Notes: generated from the sequence alone by a model not told the origin. Positions 6,343-13,723 are shown, numbered from the stretch's first letter. The stretch is 15,319 bases of DNA from Fluviibacter sp964498255 (GCA_964498255.1 CAZCGW010000031.1:1-15319); one strand, 5' to 3'. Made by a program: numbers and translations.

Positions 6343-6593
6343 TCAAACCCCAGCGGCTTGGCCGGCGTCTTGTCTCTCACTTGGTCGAATACCTCGAAAT
6401 CCTCGTTTGTCAGACTGATTGTACGACCCAGTGCTGCGAGGGCTTCACCCATGCGAACACGTGACTCTGGCTTGACCGCTACCGCCAGAATCTCCCGCAC
6501 CTCAGCTTCGGTGCTATGCCCATGTAGTGCGGCCCGCACCCGTAATGCGCGGTGCACGTCGTCGGGCAAATTGCGTACTGTCAGCATCGCCAT
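6339..6593 (-). CDS. FitA/VapB-like ribbon-helix-helix antitoxin
   Basis: This 84-aa antitoxin starts with an N-terminal RHH DNA-binding unit (MLTVRNLPDDVHRALRVRAALHGHSTEAEVREIL), whose first strand TVRNLP contacts the operator. A flexible C-terminal arm (residues 45-84) normally wraps the PIN toxin. It neutralises toxin and represses its own promoter. ATG 6593 is chosen because GAGG lies 8 nt upstream; an ATG two codons later (6587) is also possible. It overlaps the toxin gene by 4 bp. The antitoxin frame looks intact although its toxin partner is broken. Toxin-antitoxin pairs beside tnpR are a known feature of Tn3-family transposons. The promoter must lie in the res region upstream, shared with divergent tnpR. 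Confidence 0.88.
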   Translation of the reverse strand: MAMLTVRNLPDDVHRALRVRAALHGHSTEAEVREILAVAVKPESRVRMGEALAALGRTISLTNEDFEVFDQVRDKTPAKPLGFE

Positions 6594-6669
6594 AGAATCA
6601 CCTCGCAATAATGCATTCGATGCAATCATTATTCGACAACGACTGCATTAACGCAAGGCGCATTTGTGG

Positions 6670-6803
6670 TGTCGTAAAACACATGTTTTCCGTCGCCTTG
6701 ATCGGGGCACGATTTTTTGCCTTGAAGGTGCTGCAAAAACATACGGAAAACTGTGTCGCAATGAGCTACCATACGGAAATCTGTTTTGACTGGTTTTCCG
6801 TCT
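6670..6803. promoter_or_regulatory. res site with resolvase-binding half-sites
   Basis: Between the divergent antitoxin and tnpR genes, four copies of one motif occur. GTTTTCCGT is at 6685-6693 and 6793-6801, and its inverse ACGGAAA is within CATACGGAAAA (6740-6750) and CATACGGAAAT (6770-6780). This fits TnpR-binding half-sites of subsites I-III. Both operon promoters probably overlap it, so TnpR would repress them. The exact crossover dinucleotide is not evident. Confidence 0.7.
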
Positions 6804-7391
6804 ATGTTGGTAGGTTACATGCGTGTGTCGTCAGACTCGGATCGGCAAAGCACCGATTTGCAGCGTGATGCCTTGCTGGCTGCGGGGGTAGATGCCAGGC
6901 ACTTGTTTGAAGATCATGCTTCTGGCGCGAAGGATGACCGTGCTGGCCTAGCCAAAGCCTTGGCCTTTGTTCAACCAGGCGACGTGCTTGTCGTCTGGAA
7001 ACTGGATCGGCTGGGGCGCTCCCTGTCGCATCTCCTGGAGATCGTGAACACCTTGAAGGATCGGCAGGTGTCGTTTCGTTCGCTGACCGAGGGGATGGAC
7101 ACCTCAACGGCGTCTGGTGAGCTGTTGTTCCATGTGTTCGGCGCGTTAGCTCAGTATGAGCGGGCATTGATCCGGGAGCGCGTTGTCGCAGGCTTGGCGG
7201 CGGCCAAACGCAGAGGCCGCATTGGTGGCCGCCCAAAGGCCATCGTTGGTGAAAAACTCGATGCCATCGTTGTGTCGTTGAACGCTGGCATGTCCAAGGC
7301 CGCCGTCTGCCGCAACTTTGGGGTCAAGCGAACCACACTGATTGAAACCTTGGCGCGCATAAGTTGGCCAACAAGGTCAAGTTCGGAGTAG
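6804..7391 (+). CDS. tnpR: TnpR serine resolvase
   Basis: This 195-aa serine recombinase resolves cointegrates at res. The catalytic domain starts MLVGYMRVSSDSDRQSTDLQRDAL, with the nucleophile Ser9 in the YxRVS motif. The active-site arginines lie in VVWKLDRLGRS. It continues with the dimer helix through GELLFHVFGALAQYERALIRERVVAGLAAAK. The C-terminal helix-turn-helix includes GMSKAAVCRNFGVKRTTL. ATG 6804 is preferred to the TTG at 6786 because the protein then begins like other resolvases. The stop lies 8 nt before the tnpA start, so the two genes are probably co-transcribed from the res region. Length and motifs are complete. Confidence 0.93.
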   Translation: MLVGYMRVSSDSDRQSTDLQRDALLAAGVDARHLFEDHASGAKDDRAGLAKALAFVQPGDVLVVWKLDRLGRSLSHLLEIVNTLKDRQVSFRSLTEGMDTSTASGELLFHVFGALAQYERALIRERVVAGLAAAKRRGRIGGRPKAIVGEKLDAIVVSLNAGMSKAAVCRNFGVKRTTLIETLARISWPTRSSSE

Positions 7392-7399
7392 CCGCCAAC

Positions 7400-10384
7400 A
7401 TGCCACGCCGCTCGATCCTGTCGGCCACTGAACGTGAGGGCCTCCTGGCCATTCCTACTGCCAGTGATGAGCTGATCCGCCTGTACACCTTCAGCGACAC
7501 TGACTTGGCGCTCATCCGTCAACATCGTGGTGCGCAAAACCGATTGGGCTTTGCAGTTTTGCTGTGTTACATGCGCTACCCCGGCATCTTGCTGTCCGTT
7601 GATGCGGTGCCTGCGCCTTCGTTGTTGCGAACGGTGGCCAGTCAAATCAAAGTGCCTGTCGAGGCCTGGGCCGACTATGGACAACGCGAACAAACTCGCC
7701 GTGAGCATCTTGTCGAATTGCAATCTGTTCTTGGGTTGCGAACATTTACCACGTTGAGCCACTACCGAGCCGCAGTGCACGGCTTGAACGAGTTGGCATT
7801 GCAGACAGACAAGGGCATTGTGCTGGCACACGCCTTGGCCGAATCCCTGCGCAGCCAAGGTATTTTGCTGCCCACCGTTGATGTCATTGAGCGCATTTGT
7901 GCCGAAGCTATCACCCGTGCCAACAAACACATCCATGCGGCGCTGTCAGACACACTGACCCGCGTCAACCGTCAGCGCCTGGATGAGCTACTCACCCACA
8001 AAGAAGGAGGCAAGGTCACCAAACTGGCCTGGTTGCGCCTGTCCCCGAAAAAGCCCAATTCCAGGCACATGCTGGAGCACATCGAGAGGCTGAAAGCGTG
8101 GCAAGCACTGGATTTGCCAGATGGCATCGAGCATGCCGTGCACCAAAACCGCCTGCTCAAGATCGCCCGCGAGGGTGGGCAGATGCGAGCCTTTGACTTG
8201 GCCAAGTTTGAGCCACAACGCCGCTATGCCACTTTAGTGGCACTCGCCATTGAAGGGCTGGCCACGGTCATTGATGAAATCATCGACTTGCACGACCGCA
8301 TCATTGGCAAGTTGTTTAACGCGGCCAAGCACAAGCATGCCCAGCAGTTCCAGGCCTCCGGCAAGGCCATCAATGACAAAGTGCGCCTGTATGGCCGAAT
8401 CGGCTTGGCGCTGATTGAGGCTAAGAAATCCGGCGCTGACCCATTCGCGGCCATTGAATCCGTGCTGCCATGGGCAGACTTCACGGAAAGCGTCAGCGAG
8501 GCGCAGGTGCTGGCCCAGCCTGCGAGCTTTGACTTCCTGCACCGCATGGGCGATAGCTATGCCACCTTGCGACGGTACGCGCCGGAGTTCCTGGACGTGC
8601 TCAAACTGCGGGCCGCACCCGCTGCCAAAGATGTGCTGGACGCTATCGAGGCCTTGCGCTTGATGAATGCCAGCAATGCCAAACAGGTGCCAACGGACGC
8701 ACCCAGCAAATTCATCACGCCGCGTTGGGCGAGACTGGTGAAAACGGATGTTGGTTTTGATCGGCGCTTTTACGAGCTGTGCGCTTTGTCCGAGCTGAAG
8801 AACAAACTGCGTTCCGGGGATGTGTGGGTGCAGGGTTCCCGCCAGTTCAAAGACTTCGACGAGTACCTGGTGCCGGCTGAAAAATTCACCACCATGCAAC
8901 TGGCCAACACCTTACCGCTGGCAGTTCCCACCGATTGTGACCAGTACCTGCATGAGCGTTTGACGCTTCTGGAGTCACAGCTGGCCAAGACCAACCTCAT
9001 GGCACTGGCCAACGAACTGCCGGACGCCATCATCACCACGACCAGTGGCCTGAAAATCACGCCACTGGATGCAGCAGTACCCGATGAAGCCCAGTCGTTG
9101 ATCGACCGATCGGCGGCCTTGCTGCCTCACGTCAAAATTACCGAGCTGCTGATGGAGGTGGATGGTTGGACGGGATTCACCAACCATTTCACCCATCTCA
9201 AATCGGGTGACTTGGCCAAAGACAAAACCCTGTTGATGACAGCCCTTCTAGCCGATGGCATCAACCTTGGCCTGTCCAAAATGGCCGAATCGTGCCCCGG
9301 CACCACGTACACCAAACTCGCCTGGCTGCAAGCCTGGCATATCCGAGACGAAACCTATAACGCAGCGCTGGCTAATCTGGTGAATGCCCAGTTCAGGCAA
9401 CCGTTTGCTGAGCACTGGGGTGATGGCACCACGTCTTCGTCTGACGGCCAGAACTTCCGCACCGGCAGCAAGGCGCAAAGCACTTGTCACGTTAATCCGA
9501 AGTACGGTTCCGAGCCTGGGCGCACCTTCTACACCCACATCTCTGACCAATACGCGCCGTTCAGCACCAAGGTGGTCAATGTTGGGGTGCGCGATTCCAC
9601 CTACGTGCTCGACGGTTTGTTGTACCACGAATCGGACTTGCGGATCGAGGAGCACTACACCGACACGGCGGGTTTTACCGACCACGTCTTTGGCTTGATG
9701 CCATTCGTTGGCTTCCGCTTTGCGCCACGCATCCGTGACCTGGGCGAAACCAAGCTGTTTGTGCCGCCAGGAGACGCTATTTATGACGGGCTCAAACCAA
9801 TGCTCAGCGGTGAGCGGCTGAAGATCAAGCAAATCCGTGCCCACTGGGATGAAATCCTGCGGCTGACCACATCCATCAAGCAGGGCACGGTGACAGCCTC
9901 CCTGATGCTGCGCAAATTGGGCAGCTACCCGCGCCAGAACGGTTTGGCCGTTGCGCTGCGCGAACTGGGCCGCATCGAGCGCACGTTGTTCATCTTGGAC
10001 TGGCTGCAAAGCGTGGAGCTGCGCCGCCGCGTCAATTCTGGGCTGAACAAGGGGGAGGCGCGAAACGCGCTGGCCAGAGCCGTGTTCTTCAATCGGCTGG
10101 GCGAAATCCGAGATCGTAGCTTTGAGCAGCAGCGCTATCGGGCCAGTGGACTCAACCTAGTCACAGCGGCCATCGTGCTGTGGAACACGGTTTACTTGGA
10201 GCGGGCAACCAACGCCTTGCAGGGGCAAGGGGAAACCTTGGATGCCTCGTTACTGCAATATCTGTCGCCCTTGGGCTGGGAACACATCAACCTGACGGGC
10301 GATTACGTCTGGCGAAGTAGTGCCAAGGTCGGTGCGGGAAAACTCAGGCCGTTACGCCCGCTTCCAGGGACAACCTCTGCTTAG
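7400..10384 (+). CDS. tnpA: TnpA, Tn3-family (Tn21-type) transposase
   Basis: This 994-aa DDE transposase catalyses replicative transposition and binds the terminal repeats. The N-terminal DNA-binding part starts MPRRSILSATEREGLLAIP, then RLGFAVLLCYMRYPG, the order of the Tn21/Tn501 group. The catalytic half contains HWGDGTTSSSDGQNF (probable Asp675), EEHYTDTAGFTDH (probable Asp755) and LNKGEARNALARAVFFN (Glu886). Their spacing is close to the Tn3 triad. I assign residues by motif, not alignment. ATG 7400 is chosen because the frame upstream (MANKVKFG...) overlaps tnpR and the family starts at MPRR. The last codons (PLPGTTSA) lie within the extended right inverted repeat. No stop or frameshift is seen, so it should be functional. 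Several long antisense frames across it are shadows. Confidence 0.96.
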   Translation: MPRRSILSATEREGLLAIPTASDELIRLYTFSDTDLALIRQHRGAQNRLGFAVLLCYMRYPGILLSVDAVPAPSLLRTVASQIKVPVEAWADYGQREQTRREHLVELQSVLGLRTFTTLSHYRAAVHGLNELALQTDKGIVLAHALAESLRSQGILLPTVDVIERICAEAITRANKHIHAALSDTLTRVNRQRLDELLTHKEGGKVTKLAWLRLSPKKPNSRHMLEHIERLKAWQALDLPDGIEHAVHQNRLLKIAREGGQMRAFDLAKFEPQRRYATLVALAIEGLATVIDEIIDLHDRIIGKLFNAAKHKHAQQFQASGKAINDKVRLYGRIGLALIEAKKSGADPFAAIESVLPWADFTESVSEAQVLAQPASFDFLHRMGDSYATLRRYAPEFLDVLKLRAAPAAKDVLDAIEALRLMNASNAKQVPTDAPSKFITPRWARLVKTDVGFDRRFYELCALSELKNKLRSGDVWVQGSRQFKDFDEYLVPAEKFTTMQLANTLPLAVPTDCDQYLHERLTLLESQLAKTNLMALANELPDAIITTTSGLKITPLDAAVPDEAQSLIDRSAALLPHVKITELLMEVDGWTGFTNHFTHLKSGDLAKDKTLLMTALLADGINLGLSKMAESCPGTTYTKLAWLQAWHIRDETYNAALANLVNAQFRQPFAEHWGDGTTSSSDGQNFRTGSKAQSTCHVNPKYGSEPGRTFYTHISDQYAPFSTKVVNVGVRDSTYVLDGLLYHESDLRIEEHYTDTAGFTDHVFGLMPFVGFRFAPRIRDLGETKLFVPPGDAIYDGLKPMLSGERLKIKQIRAHWDEILRLTTSIKQGTVTASLMLRKLGSYPRQNGLAVALRELGRIERTLFILDWLQSVELRRRVNSGLNKGEARNALARAVFFNRLGEIRDRSFEQQRYRASGLNLVTAAIVLWNTVYLERATNALQGQGETLDASLLQYLSPLGWEHINLTGDYVWRSSAKVGAGKLRPLRPLPGTTSA

Positions 10385-10417
10385 CGTGCTTTAAATTCCG
10401 TTTTCTACAGCGACCCC
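10356..10417 (-). repeat. Right terminal inverted repeat of the Tn3-type transposon
   Basis: Read inward from 10417 it begins GGGGTCGCTGTAGAAAACGG. The canonical 38 bp end at 10380, and matching to the left repeat continues to 10356 (62 bp, two mismatches). The inner third is the tnpA 3' end. The outer end supplies the last codons and stop (to 10391) of the interrupted rep reading frame. Confidence 0.93.
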
Positions 10418-11107
10418 TCCCTGTTCGCGCTCTTGAAATACAAAGCGAATGGCATGAACAGCTCGGCCTTTCTTGATAGGTTCCCAGGTAATTTCCAGAT
10501 TGGATTTGGCGCGTAATTCCAAAACAGCTGGCTCAATTACAAAGCGGCGAATGTCCACGTATCGGCTATACGCCACATCCAAACGCTGGGTAAGCTCGTC
10601 CAAAGGAATGACTAACCAACCAGTTCCAATGAACTGAACACACCACTCAAACAGCCGAACTGCGTAGGTGCTGCGAAGGTTCGCAACCTGTCCTAATCGA
10701 TACTGAGTGAAATTCTGGCCAAGATTCGTAAGATGAAGGATGACATGGGGAGTAAATGACAGGGTGGCCCATCCCTCTCGATCATGGTACTTAACTGCGG
10801 ACACCCAGCGCATCTTCGTGTGGAGCTTATCCTTAATGTCTACGATTGAGCGTTCGTACAACTCGTTAGTAGCATCCTTGAGCGCCTCGTATGCGTGGCT
10901 GATGGGTATGTTCCATGCTTCGGCAAAAGCTGCCGCAGTAATTCGAATCCCGTCTACCTGATTGAAACCAGGCCGGACGACAGGGCGGGTGCTGATGCCT
11001 GAAACTGCCAACAGAATCAGCCGCTGCTCGTTCAACGAAAGCTTGTAGCTTGCTTAAACCAGCGAATTTGATTTGACGACAAGGTGGTGTCCAGTTTCTT
11101 TGGCCAT
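10391..11107 (-). pseudogene. Rep_3-type plasmid replication initiator, stop at codon 18 and truncated tail
   Basis: This is a winged-helix initiator of the Rep_3 superfamily, which binds iterons and opens the origin. From ATG 11107 the protein reads MAKETGHHLVVKSNSLV, then TAA (11054-11056), then ASYKLSLNEQRLILLAVSGI. Family members normally have Gln or a similar residue there, so a CAA to TAA change is likely. The rest shows the two winged-helix domains (VDGIRITAAAFAEAWNIPISHAYEALKDATNELYERSI; YAVRLFEWCVQF; LDELTQRLDV). The C-terminus stops being native at REQ, where the transposon repeat begins at 10417; the last residues (GGVAVENGI) are encoded by the repeat. A TTG at 11035 could restart translation seven codons after the stop, but without the N-terminal helix. 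It is probably inactive or weak. Confidence 0.85.
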
Positions 11108-11166
11108 CGCTTTGGTGAGATGTCTGATAATTTCTCACTTTACATCAAAAACGAGAGATTTTTAAC

Positions 11167-11186
11167 TTATCCACCATTGTGGACAA
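11167..11186. promoter_or_regulatory. DnaA-box-like inverted pair
   Basis: TTATCCACC (11167-11175) differs from the consensus TTATCCACA at one base. Facing it, GTGGACAA (11179-11186) is the reverse complement of TTGTCCAC. Together they form an 8-bp inverted repeat with one mismatch and a 4-nt spacer, about 60 bp upstream of the rep ATG. It could serve DnaA binding or Rep autoregulation. Confidence 0.5.
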
Positions 11187-11327
11187 TACACGGAGTTTAC
11201 TCACCTTTAGAGATTTTTCAAAACTCGGAAAACCGCCACAGAAAAGGGTTACAGAGGAATCAGCATCCCCTTAAAAACAAGAGAAAAATATACAAAAACA
11301 TACAGAACCCCAAAACCGCCGCCTTTT

Positions 11328-11342
11328 AGGGGCGCTGCCCCT
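11328..11342. repeat. Stem-loop AGGGGC/GCCCCT
   Basis: A perfect 6-bp GC-rich stem with a 3-nt loop (GCT) in the origin-like region. No U tract follows on either strand, so it is not an obvious terminator. Confidence 0.45.
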
Positions 11343-11396
11343 GCCGGCTCAATCCCGTGCCTTCGGCAGGTCCCTCCCGGCATACCCCGTTATCAA

Positions 11397-11413
11397 GGCC
11401 CCCAGAGGGGGCC
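11397..11413. repeat. Stem-loop GGCCCCC/GGGGGCC
   Basis: A perfect 7-bp stem around a 3-nt AGA loop. It lacks a following T run on either strand, so a structural role in the origin region is more likely than termination. Confidence 0.5.
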
Positions 11414-11499
11414 GAAGTACCCCCTAGAACATCTGTAATCGACGCCTAACGCGTTTCTGGCCTACGGGAGTACATTTCACTCCCTACGCGCCGGAAATC

Positions 11500-11530
11500 G
11501 CTTACAAGCGCACAAATTGCACTTGTAAGC
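11500..11530. repeat. Long hairpin in the origin-like region
   Basis: GCTTACAAG (11500-11508) pairs perfectly with CTTGTAAGC (11522-11530). After one mismatch the pairing resumes with GCA/TGC, leaving a 5-nt CAAAT loop. This is the strongest hairpin in the region and a candidate for a Rep operator or a single-strand initiation structure. Confidence 0.55.
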
Positions 11531-11693
11531 TCACCGGCGTGCCTACCGGCACCAGACAACAATCCCAACCGGATCAGAACCGCCTTAATTTGCCATCAGG
11601 GAGGGGGTAATCTGGATTTCTATCGTGGGCAATCTATGGACAAACCGCCTTCAAAACCCTGTTATGGGTGAAATAACGACATAAAACATCGGC

Positions 11694-11716
11694 ATTTACC
11701 GGCTAACACGGTAAAT
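11694..11716. repeat. Inverted repeat ATTTACCG/CGGTAAAT
   Basis: Perfect 8-bp arms (11694-11701 and 11709-11716) with a 7-nt spacer. The total size suits a dimeric repressor operator. A related GGTTTACCC follows at 11736-11744. Confidence 0.5.
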
Positions 11717-11782
11717 ACTCACTTTTTACGGGGGGGGTTTACCCATAAAACCGACCAAATAAGGACTATTTGTTCACGAAAA

Positions 11783-12181
11783 TCAGATTGTGAACATGAA
11801 ATACCCCAGAACAACGGCTAGGTAGATCATCCATAGCCATCGGCGCACGGTAATCCGACGGAAATACCGGTAATCATGGGCATCCTTCTTGTGAAGTTCC
11901 ACATAAACCGTATAGATCGCCAAGACTATCAGGACCAGGATTAAAACACCGCCCACCAGCATGGAGGGGCGCATCAAATTGGCTTTGCTCCACGGGTCAA
12001 CTGCAGACACGGGGAGCGGAACACCAACGCTAGTGCAGAGGTTGCGGGGTACGCCTCGTGCTAACTGATGGGATGCCTGATCCAGCAAAGACGAACAAGG
12101 TTCTGAGGGAATCGTCGGTGCAGTGACATCTACCAGGGAGATTGGTGGGGTGCCTTTTGCTACTGGCAAGACGTTGGGCAT
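11783..12181 (-). CDS. Two-segment membrane protein, unknown family
   Basis: This 132-aa protein is unrecognised. Residues 1-70 are hydrophilic and proline-rich (PNVLPVAKGTPPISLVDVTAP, then two cysteines in EPCSSLLDQ and NLCTSVG). Two hydrophobic stretches follow: MLVGGVLILVLIVLAIYTVYVEL (about 73-95) and WLWMIYLAVVLGYFMFTI at the very C-terminus. The basic, aromatic loop HKKDAHDYRYFRRITVRR lies between them. The positive-inside rule would put this loop in the cytoplasm and both ends outside. The ATG is 3 nt after the stop of the preceding small ORF, so the two are translated together. It belongs to the plasmid backbone. A role in transfer or envelope function is only a guess. Confidence 0.6.
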   Translation of the reverse strand: MPNVLPVAKGTPPISLVDVTAPTIPSEPCSSLLDQASHQLARGVPRNLCTSVGVPLPVSAVDPWSKANLMRPSMLVGGVLILVLIVLAIYTVYVELHKKDAHDYRYFRRITVRRWLWMIYLAVVLGYFMFTI

Positions 12182-12184
12182 CGG

Positions 12185-12307
12185 TCAGAATTTGAAATGA
12201 ATGTCGAATAATCGGGTGATCTCAACGAGCTGCAGGATCACAATGATCAAGAGCATCAGCTTGACCAACCGCAGTTCGGCCTTGATGGTTTTGACATCCG
12301 AGAACAT
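12185..12307 (-). CDS. Very small single-pass membrane protein
   Basis: A 40-aa ORF begins MFSDVKTIKAELRLVKLMLLIIVILQLVEITRLF and ends DIHFKF. A charged amphipathic start leads into one transmembrane helix (about residues 15-31). I chose ATG 12307, with AAGG 9 nt upstream, over the in-frame start at 12376, whose extra 23 residues have no clear ribosome-binding site. It is followed after 3 nt by the two-segment membrane protein gene, so they form a tight pair. The family is not recognised. Very short membrane proteins of this kind are hard to confirm from one sequence. Confidence 0.5.
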   Translation of the reverse strand: MFSDVKTIKAELRLVKLMLLIIVILQLVEITRLFDIHFKF

Positions 12308-12457
12308 AAATATCAACCTTGAAAAGCCGTTTTGTCCGAAACGGTAAAAGGTGCCGGTGCTGCATCGTGGATCCAAGGCGAGGCCACGATGACCCGCTGT
12401 TAGGAGAGATTTGTCAGCACCGACTTGGTGATTGTACCGATAATAAAAAGGGTGGCG

Positions 12458-13279
12458 TTAGTTATTCTGTCCGAGATTTCTGACAGAGGCGCCAATGATT
12501 CGCACGACATTCGTATTCGGGTTAGTGAATGCATCGACATTGATCTCGGCACCTGTCGGGGAAAGCATGGTGACGGCTTTGCGATTGCCAATAATCAGTG
12601 CTTGCAAAGAAAGCGGTGCGATTTCTACAGATTCGCCAGGTTGGTAGGTTTTTTCTGATTTCTGACCGTTAGTAGCTACCGACTGAACCCAGCATGAGCT
12701 ATTAAATGCCAGTCGAACTGTGTTGCTTGCCGCTCTTGGGGGGTTGAGTTCCTCAGCGGGGGCGGTCTTGGTTTCGACCTGTTGCGGCTGGGGTGCCGGA
12801 GGGGATGCTTGGGGCTTCTCAAATGATTTCATCACGTCCTGAACATCAGCAACCCTATTCAGCAGCGAACCAGGAGTGGCCAGATACAGGGCTAGGCCAG
12901 TCAATATCAATGCGCTCGCAACGATGAGTTTCACGGGGAATGAATGGCGTAATGGCGTTTGTGCTGGGTTTGTTATGGGTGTTACCACTTCTGTGGGTTC
13001 CTCAGCCACAGTGCGTTCAACTTCGCGAAACCGCTCAGAGAGTGACGGAACAACCCCTAGATGGGCCGCATATTTGTCGGCACACTGACGGTAAAACTGC
13101 TCGTTATAGAATGGTTTTAGGCAGCCCTGTTCAATGCCGTCAATTTGCGCGGTTGAAAGCAGCAAGGCGTTGGCGACGTCCCTTTTGCTTAAGCCACGGG
13201 ACTCTCGTTTTGCCGCGATCTCTTGCCCGATGAAGACAATAATGTCGTTGCGAGTGGGGTTATTAAGCGAGGTAGACAT
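12458..13279 (-). CDS. RodZ-like protein: HTH, transmembrane helix, periplasmic C-terminal domain
   Basis: This 273-aa protein has the RodZ plan. A cytoplasmic HTH_25/Xre-type domain (residues 11-85, IGQEIAAKRESRGLSKRDVANALLLSTAQIDGIEQG) keeps the RodZ-typical YRQCADKYAAHLGV. A linker and one transmembrane helix follow (about 117-136, LIVASALILTGLALYLATPG). A Pro/Gln-rich periplasmic spacer (150-185) leads to a C-terminal beta domain like DUF4115 (VRLAFNSSCWVQSVATNGQKSEKTYQPGESVEI, then LQALIIGNRKAV). Chromosomal RodZ links MreB to the elongasome. On a plasmid, next to an M23 endopeptidase gene, this copy may steer wall remodelling or act as a membrane-bound regulator. It starts 9 nt after the winged-helix gene and appears intact. 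Confidence 0.75.
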   Translation of the reverse strand: MSTSLNNPTRNDIIVFIGQEIAAKRESRGLSKRDVANALLLSTAQIDGIEQGCLKPFYNEQFYRQCADKYAAHLGVVPSLSERFREVERTVAEEPTEVVTPITNPAQTPLRHSFPVKLIVASALILTGLALYLATPGSLLNRVADVQDVMKSFEKPQASPPAPQPQQVETKTAPAEELNPPRAASNTVRLAFNSSCWVQSVATNGQKSEKTYQPGESVEIAPLSLQALIIGNRKAVTMLSPTGAEINVDAFTNPNTNVVRIIGASVRNLGQNN

Positions 13280-13288
13280 GGTCAGTCA

Positions 13289-13702
13289 TTAGGGTTGCTT
13301 TGCGTCATTAGAGTGTTGTGTGTGCTCGAAATCCTTGGAATGGGCATCATAATGATCAATACAGGTAACAATGGCCTCGATAAACGCCTGAGCCACCTCC
13401 TCAAATTTTGGCGTCGCCAAGATGCATCATACCCGTTGATCATCGGGATGGGAATCAATCCGAATCCAGCCTTCATGCTCCAGCTTGCGCAGCGTCTTAC
13501 GCAAGGCACTAGGAACGGCCATCCCGTCGGCGTTCAATGGCTTGATGGAAAGACTGTAAGGTGACGCTGAGGCATTAACCAGTTGCCAGAATAAATCCAG
13601 ACCGAAGCGGGAATGCCCAAAGATGCTGTACTGTTCACGGAGATCCCAGAGTTGCTCGGCTAGCAGGAGGCGGGGATTGATATCGGTCAATAATGGTTTC
13701 AT
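13289..13702 (-). pseudogene. Winged-helix (MarR-like) protein interrupted by TGA at codon 92
   Basis: The frame from ATG 13702 reads through a winged-helix region (AVPSALRKTLRKLEHEGWIRIDSHPDDQRV), meets TGA at 13427-13429, then continues open for 45 codons (CILATPKFEEVAQAFIEAIVTC, etc.) to TAA at 13289-13291. The wing pattern D-x-R followed by a short strand and T-P-K/x-G-x-E-x-x-x-A matches MarR-type regulators, so the part after the TGA belongs to the same gene. CGA to TGA is the simplest origin. It is 137 codons in all, the usual MarR size. It starts 21 nt after the M23 remnant and ends 9 nt before the RodZ-like gene, so it was part of one operon. An alternative reading is a plasmid regulator of another winged-helix family. 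Confidence 0.65.
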
Positions 13703-13723
13703 GCAGAGCGATCTTGCCCAAGT

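Larger units (their letters stand above)
3207..10417. mobile_element. Tn3-family transposon, Tn21 type, 7211 bp
   Basis: The boundaries come from matching inverted repeats that start GGGGTC at both ends (3207 rightwards, 10417 leftwards). Contents from left to right are a small ORF split by an IS5 element, an integron-like cassette (VOC and DUF1801 genes), a damaged PIN toxin with its antitoxin, a res region, tnpR and tnpA. tnpR and tnpA are co-directional, as in Tn21/Tn501/Tn1721 relatives, and the TnpA N-terminus MPRRSILS is that of the same group. Transposition would be replicative, through a cointegrate resolved by TnpR at res. The 5 bp on either side differ (CTTAA and TCCCT), so no target duplication is present and the element did not simply insert here. 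Confidence 0.9.
11108..11782. other. Plasmid origin-like non-coding region
   Basis: This is 675 bp upstream of rep with no gene but dense structure. It holds a DnaA-box-like inverted pair, at least four perfect or near-perfect stem-loops (listed separately where strong), a run of eight G (11730-11737), and a repeated AGAGATTTTT (11154-11163 and 11209-11218). A loose T-C-A-C-T/C-TT motif recurs (about 11132, 11200, 11718). I found no array of clear iterons. Placement between rep and the membrane-protein genes suits oriV. A transfer origin is possible, but no relaxase is nearby. Confidence 0.55.

Noticed and set aside
9248..10009. 253-codon minus-strand open frame
   Set aside because: Fully antisense to tnpA, with composition typical of a shadow frame. 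The same applies to 7151-7936 and 8234-8899.
11397..11413. GGCCCCC/GGGGGCC as a rho-independent terminator
   Set aside because: No T tract follows on either strand and no gene ends beside it.
13223..13564. 113-codon plus-strand open frame
   Set aside because: It overlaps the winged-helix pseudogene, whose minus-strand frame has recognisable domain features and operon spacing.
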